From: Haematobia irritans
Taxonomy: Eukaryota > Arthropoda > Insecta > Diptera > Muscidae
NCBI RefSeq assembly: GCF_050003625.1
Contig: NC_134399.1
Span: forward strand, 148,608,473 to 148,672,472
Reading direction: 5' to 3'
DNA: 64,000 bases
The notes under the pieces are model-generated. The model was given only the letters and a program-made list of their open reading frames with translations, ran no database searches and was not told where the DNA came from. Below, one piece after another: positions 12,481 to 24,136 of this stretch (position 1 is the stretch's first letter; each line of letters opens with the position of its first letter). A program made the position numbers and the translations under genes.

Positions 12481-12651
12481 AGCAATTTGGTGTTTGATGA
12501 AGGAAGGCTTAATTAACCTATGACATAATCCTTAAAGCATTTCTCTTAAAAATCATGATTTGGAGAACAAAAATATTCATACCATCGTTTTTTGGCCATA
12601 AAACTCGGGAAATGACGATATATCTCCATTTTTTTTGGTATACTAGCTTGG

Positions 12652-13370
12652 TCAGTGTTGCCTGTATTGGGGAGTTTTCCACAAATTATTTTGTGGAAGG
12701 GGACGAAATCTTCCAGTTGGAAACTTAAGGAGTTGGAGGGAAATTTCCATAAATTTGGGGATTTTTTTTGAAATCGGTTCAGTATAATAAATCAAATTTA
12801 CAATAATTGTTTACATGACATTCTTTTCATTTCTACATTAATAAAAACGAAGCAATGCGAATCGTCAAAACTTAAAGAAGAAAACTCTGCTCTTCTTTAT
12901 TCCACGGTATACAAGCAGTGTTCATCAGCAGTGTTGCCAGTATTGGAGATTTTTCCCCAAATTGGGGATATTTTTTTCGTGAATTCGGACGAAATTTCCG
13001 AGTTTGGGACTCGGGGATTTTGTGGGGAATTTCCATACATTTGGGGATTTTTTGAAATCGGTTTAACATAATTAATTAACATCAAATTTGTCATTGAGCT
13101 TTACATAGCATCGGGCAGCACTCAGTGATAAGAGAGAAGCACACCACTGTGGTATCACAATGGACTGAATAGTCAAAGTGACCCTGAAATATCGGGCTAC
13201 AACTATACCTAACATCAAATTTCTACATTTTTACAAAAGAAGTTTAGTGGTTCGTCAACATTTAAAAAAGAAAACTTTACTGTCTTTATTCCACAGTATT
13301 CGAAAGGGTGGAAATGAAGCATTTGATCTAGAAAAGGACACAGGATTTTATTTCGGGAGCCCAAGCTCTT
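12652..13370 (+). mobile_element. Two partial Q-family (CAGTGTTGCC) elements
   Basis: Starts at ~12653 and ~12932 both read CAGTGTTGCC(T/A)GTATTGG, followed by GGGGA-rich sequence and then blocks shared with Q2 (GAAGTTTAGTGGTTCGTCAA, TTCGGGAGCCCAAGCTCTTT). The second copy is cut at 13371 by family A. The CAG terminus suggests a hAT-like MITE, but no target duplication is visible. Confidence 0.55.
13094..13200 (+). repeat. SINE 3' part
   Basis: CATCGGGCAGCACTCAGTGA and GTGGTATCACAATGGACTGA match the 3' half of the tRNA-derived SINE at 26781-27117. The tRNA-like head is absent. Confidence 0.65.
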
Positions 13371-14511
13371 TTTTTATACCCTTCACCATAGGATGTGGGT
13401 ATATTAACTTTGTCATTCCGTTTGTAACACATCGAAATATTGCTCTATGACCCCATAAAGTATATAGCATATCCGTCCGTCTGTTGAAATCACGCTGACT
13501 TCCGAACGAAACAATCTATCGACTTGAAACTCGGCTCAAGTAGTTGTTATTGATGTAGATTGATGTAGATCAGATGGTATTGCAAAGGGTCATATCGGTC
13601 CACTTTTACGTATAGCCCCCATATAAACGGACCCCCAAATTTGGCTTGCGGATCCTCTAAAAGAAGCAAATTTCATCCGATCCTGCTGAAATTTGGTACG
13701 TGGTGTAAGTATATGGTCTCTAACAATCATGCAAAAATTGGTCCACATTGGTCCATAATTACATATAACCCCCATATAAACCGATCCTCCGATTTGGCTT
13801 GCGGAGCCTCAAAGAGAACCAAATTTTATCCGATCCGGCTGAAATTTGGTACATGGTGTACGTATATGGCCTCTAACAACCATGCAAAAATTGGTCCGCA
13901 TCGGTCCATAATTATATATAGCCCCCATATAAACCGATCCCCCGATTTGGCTTTCGGAGCCTCTAAGAGAAGCAAATTTCATCCGATCCGGCTGAAATTT
14001 GGTACACGGTGTTAGTATATGGTCTTTCACAATCATGCTAAAATTGGTCCACATCGCCCAATAATTATATATAGCCCCCATATAAACCGATCCCCCGATT
14101 TGGCTTGCAGAGCCTCTAATAGAAGCAAATTTCATCCGATCCCGCTGAAATTTGGTACATGGTGTCAGTATATGGTCTCTAATTACCATGCAAAAATTGG
14201 TCCACAACGGTGCATAATTATATATATCCCCCATATAAACCGATCACCAGATTTGACCTCCGATGCCTCTTGGAAGACCACAATGCATCTTATTCAGTTG
14301 ATATTTGGTACGTGGTGTTAATATATGGCCTCAAACACCCATGCAAAAATTGGTAGAAATCGGTCCATAATTATATATAGCCCCTATATAAACCGCTCCC
14401 CAGATTTGACCTCCGGCGCCTTTCGGAGAAGCAAAATTCATCCGATCTGGATGAAATTTGGTACGTGGTGGTAGTATATGATATTTAACAACCATGCCTT
14501 ACTAGGTCCCC
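13371..14511 (+). mobile_element. Family A element, left segment (A4)
   Basis: It starts TATACCCTTCACCATAGG, keeps a short core with the GTCCGTCCGTCTGTTG block, then runs through 153-bp monomers of the TTGGCTTGCGGAGCC type followed by the TTTGACCTCCG type. It ends in CTTACTAGGTCC, where a TA array begins. Confidence 0.8.
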
Positions 14512-15029
<518 letters not shown>

Positions 15030-15129
15030 NNNNNNNNNNNNNNNNNNNNNNNNNNNNNNNNNNNNNNNNNNNNNNNNNNNNNNNNNNNNNNNNNNNNNNN
15101 NNNNNNNNNNNNNNNNNNNNNNNNNNNNN
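15030..15129. other. Assembly gap (100 N)
   Basis: Exactly 100 N, a conventional placeholder for a gap of unknown length. Family A orientation is minus before and plus after, so the gap hides an inversion junction or a join between separate copies. Confidence 0.95.
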
Positions 15130-16318
15130 TATATGGTCTCTAACAACCATGCAAAAATTAGTCCACATCGGTCCATAATTATATATAGCCCCCATATAAA
15201 CCGATCCTCAGATTTGGCTTGCGGAGCCTCTAAGAGAAGCAAATTTCATCCGATCTGGCTGAAATTTGGTACATAATGTTAGTATATGGTCTCTAATGAC
15301 CATGCACAAATTGGTCCATATCGGTCCATAATTATATATAGCCCCCATATAAACCCATACCGCGATTTGGCTTGCGGAGCCTCTAAGAGAAGCAAATTTC
15401 ATCCGATCCGGCTGAAATTTGGTATATGGTGTTAGTATATGTTCTCTAATGACCATGCAAACATTGGTCCACATCGGTGCATAATTATATATAGCCCCCA
15501 TATAAACCTATCACAGATTTGACCTCCGGAGCCTCTTGGAAGACCAAAATTCATCCTTATTTAGTTGATATTTGGTACGTGGTGTTAATATATGGCCTCA
15601 AACACCCATGCAATAATTGGTCCACATCGGTGCATAATTATATATAGCCCCCATATAAACCGATCACCAGATTTGACCTCCGGAGCCTCTTGGAAGACCA
15701 AAATTCATCTTATTCAGTTGATATTTGGTACGTGGTGTTAATATATGGCCTCAAACACCCATGCAAAAATTGGTCGAAATCGGTCCATAATTATATATAG
15801 CCCCCATATAAACCGATCCCCAGATTTGACCTCAGGAGCCCCTTGGAAGACCTCCGGAGCCTCTTGGAAAACCAAAATTCATCTTATTCAGTTGATATTT
15901 GGTACGTGGTGTTAATATATGGCCTCAAAACACCCATGAAAAACTTGGTCGAAATCGGTCCATAATTATATATAGCCTCCATATAAACCGATCCCCAGAT
16001 TTGATCTCCCGTGCCTTTTGGATATGCAAAATTCATCCATGCCAAAAGTGGTCCATATTAGTCCATAATCATATATAGCCCCCATATAAACCGATCCCGA
16101 GATTTGGTTTTGGAGCCTCTTGGAGGAGCAAATTACATCCGAGTCAGTTGAATTTTTTTACATTTTGCTAGTATATGGCTGTTAACAACCATGCCTAACT
16201 AGGTCCATATCGGTCTATAGTTGTATATAGCCTCAGATAAATCGATCCCCAATCACACAAAAAATTGGTCCATATCAACTTCATCTTTGTATATAGCCCC
16301 CATATAAGCGACCCCCAT
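15130..16318 (+). mobile_element. Family A monomer array, right segment
   Basis: A run of 153-bp monomers in plus orientation, including a partly duplicated monomer near 15835-15905 (CTCAGGAGCCCCTTGGAAGA then CTCCGGAGCCTCTTGG). It then enters the element's 3' unique part (CCTCAGATAAATCGATCCCC) and stops at 16318, where Q2 begins. Confidence 0.8.
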
Positions 16319-16434
16319 GGTCAGTGTTGCCAGTATTGGGTAGTTTTCCACAAATTATTTTGTGGAAGGGGACGAAATCTTCGAGTTGAGGACTTCGGGA
16401 GTTATCATAATAAATTAACATCAAATTTGACTTG

Positions 16435-16560
16435 AGCTTTACATAGAATCGGGGCAGCGCTCAGTGATGAGAGAGAAGCACAATACTGTGGTATCACAAT
16501 GGACTGAGTAGTCTAAGTGGCCTGAAATATCGGGCTACCACTATACCTAACGTAACCTAA
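16435..16560 (+). repeat. SINE 3' part in Q2
   Basis: It includes GGGGCAGCGCTCAGTGATGA, GGTATCACAATGGACTGAGT and the CTAACGTAACCTAAC tail shared with the SINE at 26781-27117. Confidence 0.65.
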
Positions 16561-16929
16561 CATCAAATTTCAACATTTTTACAAAAGAAGTTTAGTGGCT
16601 AGTCAACCTTTAAAAAGAAAACTATGCTGTTCTTTATTCCATGGTAATCGCAAGGGTGCAAATGGAGCATTTGATCTTGAAACGGACACAAAATCCTTTG
16701 TTTCGGGAGCCCAAGCTCTTTTGTTTTTGAATTTTGGCTAGGATATTTTTCTAAAATTGCAAAAATTTCAGACTCGTTGCCCCCGTAATCTGTGTTCATC
16801 ACCGATTTGGACAATATATTTGATAAATACAGAAATTATGAAGACAATTCACCTTAATATTGATCTACCACCACGGTTGTCATTCGAGCCAAAAATGATC
16901 TACCAAAATTAGGAGAAAAATTTACCAAA

Positions 16930-17110
16930 AAATTTTATTTCTATATAAAATTTTGTAGAAATTTTATTTCTAACTATATAGAAAATTTTAATTGTCAAAA
17001 TTTTATTTCTATATAGAAAATTTTATTAAAAATTTATTTCTGTATAGAAAATTTTGTCAACATTTTATTTCTCCAGAAAATTTTGTAAAAAGTTTATTTC
17101 TATAGAAAAA
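16930..17110 (+). repeat. Diverged 29-bp AT satellite in Q2
   Basis: Five to six imperfect units of AAATTTTATTTCTATATAGA type, closely related to the satellite in family A copies but here inside a different element. Confidence 0.7.
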
Positions 17111-17582
17111 TTATGAAGTACCTCTTTGCAAAAACTACCAAAACATCAAAAATTTTACCAATCAACCAAACAATAATAATCTAGCTACCCTGTCTACCAA
17201 CAAATTTTAGAGGTAAATTTTCGTTCATAAATACAAGGTTACCGAACTCCCATTTTAATATCTCCAGGATTTGGAAGATGATCACCGGTCTCTTGTGTTG
17301 TGGTTCGAAATCTTGGTCATATTGCAGCTACAAGTTGGTTTGACAAAATTTTATTTTTTTTTATTAAATTATTATGTTACTAATTTTCTACGGCAGAGCC
17401 ATCTTCTTTTTCTTTTTCTTCATTTCTTTATTTTTTTTTTGTTTTTTTGTTTTCAAAAAACTTGTTAGCAATGTATTGGGATTTTTGGGGACGAAAGCAT
17501 TATAATTTGGTGACAAGAGCCAGAAAAATACTGGCAACACTGTCCGAACTCCCATTTTCATTTCTCGAGCAGTGCGAAGACG

Positions 17583-17697
17583 ATAAAATTTTGTCATATT
17601 TTGACAAATAAATAATTTGTATAATCTTTTATGATTTTTAATGCATTCTAACGCTTGTCTGAAACGTTTGACTTAAAATATTTTGAACAAGTATATA
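17583..17697 (+). repeat. V-family fragment, left of A5
   Basis: It matches V around 48390-48470 (GACAAATAAATAATTTG, TAACGCTTGTCTGAAACGTT) and continues after A5 at 18855. It stops at TTTTGAA, where A5 is inserted. Confidence 0.7.
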
Positions 17698-18854
17698 TGG
17701 CTGTAAGTTCGGCCAGGCCGAATCTTATGTACCCTCCACCATGGATTGCGCAGATACTTCTACGAAAGACTGTTATCAACAATTGAATTACTTGGGTAGT
17801 GGTATCTTAAAACTTCTTAACATCGTTTTCTTAATTGTGAGTTAGTCCATGCGTGGTATATATTAGACAACAAATGTATGTATAGGTACATAGAGAGCCA
17901 GAATCGTAATATGGGCGTCGCTTATATGGGGGCTATATACAAATACGAACTTGATATTGACCAATTTTTGTGTGATTGGGGATCGATTTATCTCAGGGCT
18001 TTATATAACTATAGACCGATATGAACCTAGATAGGTTAGTGGTTGTTAACGGACATATACTAGCACAATGTACCAAATTTCAACTGACTCGGGTGAAATT
18101 TGCTCCTCCAAGAGGCTCCAAAACCAAATCTCGGGATCGGTTTATATGGGGGTTATATATGATTATGGACTGATATGGACCACTTTTGGCATGGTTGTTA
18201 AATATCATATACTACCACCACGTACCGAATTTCTAACAGATCGGATGAATTTTGCTTCTCCAAAAGGCACGGGAGGTCAAATCTGGGGATCGGTTTATAT
18301 GGGGGCTATATATAATTATGGACCGATTTCGACCAATGTTTGCATGGGTGTTTGAGGCCATATATTAACACAATGTACCAAATTTCAACTGAATCAGATG
18401 AATTTTGGTCTTCCTAGAGGCTCCGGAGGTCAAATCTGGTGATCGGTTTATATGGGGGCTATATATAATTATGGACCGATGTGAACCAATTTTTGCATGG
18501 TCAATAGAGACCATATACTAACACCATGTACCAAATTTCAGCCAGATCGGATGAAATTTGCTTCTTTTAGAGGATCCCCAAGCCAAATTTGGGGGTCCGT
18601 TTATATGGGGGCAATACTATCTGACCTACATCAATAACAACTACTTGTGCCGAGTTTCAAGTCGATAGCTTGTTTCGTTCGAAAGTCAGTGTGATTTCAA
18701 CAGACGGACGGATGGACGGACATGCTCAGATCGACTCAGAATTTCACCACGACACAGAATATATATACTTTATGGGATCTTAGAGCAATATTTCGATGTG
18801 TTACAAACGGAATGACAAAGTTAATATACCCCCATCCTATGGTGGAGGGTATAA
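17698..18854 (-). mobile_element. Family A element (A5), complete, clean insertion in V
   Basis: It runs from CAAGTATATATGGCTGTAAG (3' hairpin end) to CCTATGGTGGAGGGTATAA (5' end), about 1.16 kb. The flanks TTTTGAA and AAATTGACAAT rejoin exactly to the uninterrupted V sequence at ~19424 (TTTTGAAAAATTTACAAT). The element therefore inserted within an A run with no target duplication, as Helitron/Helentron elements do. Confidence 0.85.
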
Positions 18855-19130
18855 AAATTGACAATATTTTTTGAATGGATTTTTTCGAGAAAATTTCAAT
18901 AATTTGTACCATTTTATTAAAGCTTACTCTGTTTTTAACCTTTTTGAAAAAAAAAAAAAAAAAAAATGTACCCATTGAAAATAAGAAAAACACGAGTTAT
19001 AAATAATTGAATTAAGAGAACTTCCTGTCTAGTTGAAATAAAGAACATCTTTGGGAGTACATCTTTTGGAAATGCTTTTAAAGTTGTGCCTTTGGAAGAA
19101 CTTCAAATGTTGCTTCGGGATGTAATGACA
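18855..19130 (+). repeat. V-family fragment, right of A5
   Basis: It continues the V element (TTTTTGAATGGATTTTTTCG, AGTTATAAATAATTGAATTA, TTGGAAGAACTTC) to a decayed 3' end TTGCTTCGGGATG. The downstream flank ATGTAATGACAAACAT is repeated after the next V copy. Confidence 0.7.
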
Positions 19131-19135
19131 AACAT

Positions 19136-19670
19136 CCCAGTAAACAAAGCGTCGCCAACAAAGTAGTGAAAATGTTCTTTTTGGATCCGAAAGTAGTGCA
19201 AAATTGGTGCAGTAGTGATGAATTGAATACGGGCTGGTCATAGGACGGATGTTCACCATTTCAAAAGCCGTTGCACTGAATTTGCATCACTTCTTACTCT
19301 GTGATTCAAATTCAGTATATTGGAGGTAAATTAAAATATCATATTTTGACAAATAAATAATTTTTTTATGATTTTTAATGCATTGTAACGCTTGTCTGAA
19401 ATGTTTGATTTAAAATATTTTGAAAAATTTACAATATTTCTTGAATGGATTTTGAATTTTTTCCGACAAAATTTCAATAAGTTTTACCATTTTATAAAAG
19501 CTTACTCTGTTTTAAGCTTTTTGAAACAAAAAAATAAAAAGCGAGTTATAAATAATTGAATTAAAAGAACTTCCTGTGTAGTTTAAATAAAGAACATCTT
19601 TGGGAGTACATCTTTTGGAATTGCCTTTAAAGTTGTGCCTTTGGAAGAACTTCCATTTTTTTTGCTGGAA
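19136..19670 (+). mobile_element. V-family element, shorter copy
   Basis: It starts CCCAGTAAACAAAGCGTCGC and ends TTTTTTTTGCTGGA, the same ends as the V element at 47701-48740 but without the W insertion. It is about 535 bp. Both this copy and the preceding fragment are followed by ATG(T/C)AATGACAAACAT, so the pair is a segmental duplication or a tandem insertion. It is non-coding. Confidence 0.7.
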
Positions 19671-20965
19671 TGCAATGACAAACATTTTATATATTTTTTC
19701 AATTTTTAACTTTTTACTGATTTCTATATTTTTTATAGAATCTTGCCAAAAATTTATTGGAAATTTTTGTTAGGAATTTTAATGTAAATTGAGGATTTTT
19801 GGGAATGAAAGCGTCTTAATATGGTGACAAGAGCCAAAAGAATACTAGCAACACTGAGCTTATTGTGTTATGGTTGAAGTTTTAATACATCTGGTTCGAT
19901 GACGCTTGTGGCTGATTGATTACCATTAAAATCTTCTGAAAATATTTGTTCAATTAAATCTTTTGTTGTATAAATAGATTTATTTATAACGTAATTTTTC
20001 ATTTCATAACCTCCTTTCATTAGCTAACTCATTGAGAAAATAATGACTTAAATGACATCCCTTAAGTACTTAAATACACAAATGGTCATAAATCTATAAC
20101 AAAAGACTGCTCATTCTACTCAAAGATGATTACTTCCTTACTATCTTATTGTTGTCCTTCCAAGAATTTTAAATTCGCGGAAATAAACTAAAATTTTTAT
20201 ATCAAATAAATGTAACCCTCCTTCCACTTCGGTGTAATTATAATCGACCTGTTAAATTATTCCATGAAAAATGTGCTTTTAAAGGCATTTATAAATGAAC
20301 AACTTTATACGCTGCCATACAGTTTTCTTAGAATATAAGAAACAAAAAAATACTTCAACTTTGTGTTTCTCAAGTCTCTAGATTGACTCTAGGGATCATT
20401 TTGTAAACATCCGCCGTATGTTTTTTTTTGTACAGTTGTGTCCCTCTATCTACCTTGCCTTCAAAACTTTATTTTTGCAGTTTTATCTTTCCTTGAACAT
20501 TTCATAAAATTTATGTAATTATATGGACAAATAAGAAAAAGCTTTTTTCCCTGCCTTGTTTCGTTGTTATTTCTACCTTTGTGTAAACATTATTGAGATA
20601 TATGTTAAACAAAATAATAGTGCCTAGCAAGGACATAGTTGGTACTATTGTTTGGCATTGATGTCGCCATATTCAAGGTGTTTATCAGCATTTTTGCCTT
20701 TTCAAATAAAGCAATGCAATTTCTGACACTGGGATTGTGCATTTGTGTATTCTCCCTGAATGCCGCGTGATTCTAATTTTATACCCTACATGAATTTCTT
20801 TTAGCAGTTAAGAGCATATTTTTCATTTAAAATATATATATATATATATTTTTTAATTTTGTTCTTTTGCGTATCGTCACTAATTATCCCCAGAACATCA
20901 AATTTCCTGATCCTCAAAATAAAAAATATCCTTACCACGAGAAAAAAGAAATCCCCAGTTTGGGC
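19671..20965. other. Mostly unassigned DNA with a Q 3' end
   Basis: At ~19790-19855 there is a Q-type right end (GGTGACAAGAGCC...AATACTAGCAACACTG). The rest is AT-rich, with a short (TA)n at ~20831, and shows no gene or element that I can support. Confidence 0.45.
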
Positions 20966-21180
20966 AAATATCGATCCCCATATTTGACTTCCGTTCGGGT
21001 TCTCTTGTGGGACGAAATGTTATCAGATTCCGTCGAAATTTGGTACGTAATGTTTGTATACCCTCTAACAACCATGCACATTAGTACATATCGGTCTATA
21101 ATTATGTACCATATAACCCCAATAAAAAGGCGATCCCCAGATTTGACCTCCGGAACAAATTTCATCTGATCCGGTTGCAA
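20966..21180 (+). repeat. Isolated family A monomers
   Basis: About one and a half diverged monomers are present (CGAAATTTGGTACGTAATG, AACAACCATGCACATT, GATCCCCAGATTTGACCTCC). Neither element end is nearby. Confidence 0.65.
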
Positions 21181-21184
21181 ATCT

Positions 21185-21445
21185 CCTATTTTTCAACGCC
21201 TTTTAGCTTTGTAGTCAAGATACAAATAAAATGTCAAAAAATTTAGTTTTCAAGAATATTCCTGATTTATTAAAGCCAAGTGGACCTAAGTCTAACAATT
21301 CTTTCCATTACTATAGATAGACAAATCGACTTCATTGACAAGTTTGTCGACATATGTTCAAGGAAAACGCCTCTATTTCAGAGAAATACTTCCCAGGAAA
21401 AAATGAGCTTCCAAAAAAACTGTTTGGATCCCCAACTTGTGTCCC
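21185..21445. repeat. E-family fragment
   Basis: It has TTTGTAGTCAAGATACAAA, GACTTCATTGACAAGTTTGT and TTCAGAGAAATACTTC, in the same order as in E1 (27820-28475). Both ends are missing. Confidence 0.55.
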
Positions 21446-22111
21446 GAAGTAGAGCAAATTTGGATCATCTCCAATGAATTTATATGGGAAGGAAGTACTT
21501 CGTTTTCGGATTCTTTGCATTACTTTAGCAGTTGTGTCATGGAAGTTCATTTGAAAGAAGAATTTAAAAAAACGGAAAAAAAATTATTTTCACCAATTTC
21601 ACTTTTTGTATCAATATTTTTTATTACACATTTAAATTTAATAATATAATTTTTAGAAACTAGGTTTGTTGGCACTATAACCTGGGTGTGTTGGCACCAT
21701 AACAGACCGCACTAGCTCACTCAGCAACAAACACCAATGAATACGAAGCGTCGAGACGTTAGTTTAAATGTTTGTGATATGATCCCAAAGAATAACATTC
21801 TCATTACTTCTCGAGATGATCTTTATTAGTATGAAGGAAAAAATAAAGAACACTGGTTCAAATCTCACCAGCGTCAAATTTTTTCATCAAATAGTTTTTC
21901 TAAAGATTGTTTTTATGTTGTACATTATTTTTGTTTTGTTTTTTTTTCGGCATATATTTAAATACATTTAAATCAATAAAAAAATTGAAAATTCTTGTAG
22001 TTTGCAAAACTTTCTCAAAAAAGCTTCCATGGATGTGAAAAATCAACAGGCACAGGTTCAGATCCCCGCAGAATGTGAAATTTTCTAATTTTTGGCGATT
22101 TTCTTTTCTTT
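21446..22111. other. Unassigned DNA with B-box-like motifs
   Basis: GGTTCAAATCTCACC (~21852) and GGTTCAGATCCCCGC (~22051) look like pol III B boxes, but I see no convincing A box or tRNA fold. The sequence GTTGGCACTATAACCTGGGT / GTTGGCACCATAACA is a short direct repeat near 21670-21700. No gene is seen. Confidence 0.35.
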
Positions 22112-23970
22112 TTATACCCTCCACCATAGGATGGGGGGTATATTAACTTTGTCATTCCGTTTGTAACACATCGAAATATTGCTCTAAGACCCCATAAAGT
22201 ATATATATTCTGGGTCGTGGTGAAATTCTGTGTCGATCTGGGCATTTCCGTCCGTCCGTCCGTCTGTTGAAATCACGCTAACTTCCGAACGAAACAAGCT
22301 ATCGACTTGAAACTTGGCACAAGTAATTGTTATTGATGTAGGTCGGCTGGTATTGCAAATGGGTCATATCGGTCCACTTTTACGTATAGCCCCCATATAA
22401 ACGGACCCCCAAATTTGGCTTTCGAGGCCTCTAAGAGAAGCAAATTTCATCCGATCCGGCTGAAATTTGGTACATGGTGTTAGAATATGGTCTCTAACAA
22501 CCATGCAAAAATTGGTCCACATCGGTCCATAATTATATATAGCCCCCATATAAACCGATCCCCCGATTTGGCTTGCGAGGCCTCTAAGAGAAGCAAATTT
22601 CATCCGATCCGGATGAAATTTGGTACTTGGTGTTAGTATAAGGTCTCTAATAACCATGCAAAAATTGGTCCACATCGGTCCATAATTATATATAGCCCCC
22701 ATATAAACCGATCCCCCGATTTGGCTTGCGACGCCTCTAAGAGAAGCAAATTTCATACGATCCGGCTGAAATTTGGTACATGGTGTTAGTATATTGTCTC
22801 TAACAACCATGCAGAAATTGGTCCACATCGGTCCATAATTATATATAGCCCCCATATAAACCGATCCCCAAATTTGGCTTGCGAGACCTCTAAGAGAAGC
22901 AAATTTTTTATCCGATCGGGCTGAAATTTGGTACATGGTGTTAGTATATGGTCTCTAACAACCATGCAAAAATTGGACCACATCGGTCCATAGTTATATA
23001 TAGCCCCCATATAAACCGATCACCAGATTTGACCTCCGGAGCCTCTTGGAAGACCAAAATTCATCTGATTCAGTTGAAATTTAGTACGTGATGTTAATAT
23101 ATGGCCTCAAACTCCCATGCAAAAATTGGTCGAAATCGGTCCATAATTATATATAGGCCCCATATAAACCGATTCCCAGATTTGACCTCCAGAGCCCCTT
23201 GGAAAAGCAAAATTTTTTCCATTCGGTTGAAATTTGGTACGTGATGTTAGTATATGGTATCCAACAGCCATGCACGAATTGGTTTCTATCTGCCCATAAT
23301 TATATATAGCTCCCATATAAACCGATCCCCAGATTTGACCTCCGGTGCCTTTCGGAGAAGCAAAATTCATCCAATCTGCTTGAAATTTGGCACGTGGTGA
23401 TCGTATATGATATTTAACAACCATTCCAAAAGTGGTCCATATCAGTCCATAATCATATATAGCCCCATATAAACCGATCCCGAGATTTGGTTTTGTAGCC
23501 TCTTGGAGGAGCAAATTTCATCCGAGTGAGTTGAAATTTGGTACATTGTGCTAGTATATGGTCGTTAACAACCATGCCTTACTAGGTCCATATCGGTCTA
23601 TAGTTATATATATAGCCCTCAGATAAATCGATTTCCAATCACACAAAAATTGGTCCATATCAAGTTCATAATTGTATATAGCCCCCATATAAGTGACCCC
23701 CATATTTCAATTCTGGCTCTCTACGTACCGTGCAAAAAGTCCATATCGATTCGCAATTATTTGTAGACTTACCTATACATAACTTTTTTGTCTAATATAT
23801 ACCACGCATGGACTAACTCACAATTTAGAAAACGATGTTAAGAAGTTTTAAGATACCACAATCCAAGTATTTCGATTGTGGACGACAGTCTTTCGTAGAA
23901 GTTTCTACGCAATCCATGGTGGAGGGTACATAAGATTCGGCCTGGCCGAACTTACGGCCGTATATACTTG
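22112..23970 (+). mobile_element. Family A element (A6), complete reference copy
   Basis: It has the complete 5' end (TATACCCTCCACCATAGG), a TA tract, the core, the (GTCC)n block at ~22248-22266, at least eight monomers, the non-repeated 3' module and the 3' end (TTCGGCCTGGCCGAA hairpin, TATATACTTG). The monomer register word (C/T/A)TGAAATTTGG is at 22460, 22613, 22766, 22921, 23074, 23227, 23380 and 23531, giving steps of 153, 153, 155, 153, 153, 153 and 151. The first monomers have TTGGCTTGCGAGGCC, the later ones TTTGACCTCC. It is about 1.86 kb. Confidence 0.9.
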
Positions 23971-24136
23971 TTGTTTTTGACATTTAATTATCAAAAATTT
24001 AAATGTTGACTTAAAATATCCAAATAGCGTATATTCTAAGACTGGTCCAAAAGAACTTCATCGGACGTGGAAAAAAATTGATAGGGGATCACGGAATGCT
24101 CTTTAAGAGAAATGTTTGTGGAACAACTTCTAATTT

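Larger units (their letters stand above)
16322..17542. mobile_element. Q-family element (Q2), CAGTGTTGCC ends
   Basis: The terminal inverted repeats CAGTGTTGCCAGTATT (left) and AATACTGGCAACACTG (right) are perfect over 16 bp. Inside are a SINE 3' part (16435-16560), the block TTCGGGAGCCCAAGCTCTTT and a diverged 29-bp satellite (16930-17110). No transposase frame is visible. The termini resemble hAT ends, but I see no 8-bp duplication, so the class is uncertain. Confidence 0.65.

Noticed and set aside
22364..22936. The 190-residue repeating frame as a real protein
   Set aside because: It is made of element monomers, most copies are broken, and it has no start context or conserved flanking gene. 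Kept only as a testable observation.
22440..23540. CRISPR-like array
   Set aside because: The regular spacing is of whole 153-bp monomers with no unique spacers, in an animal genome.
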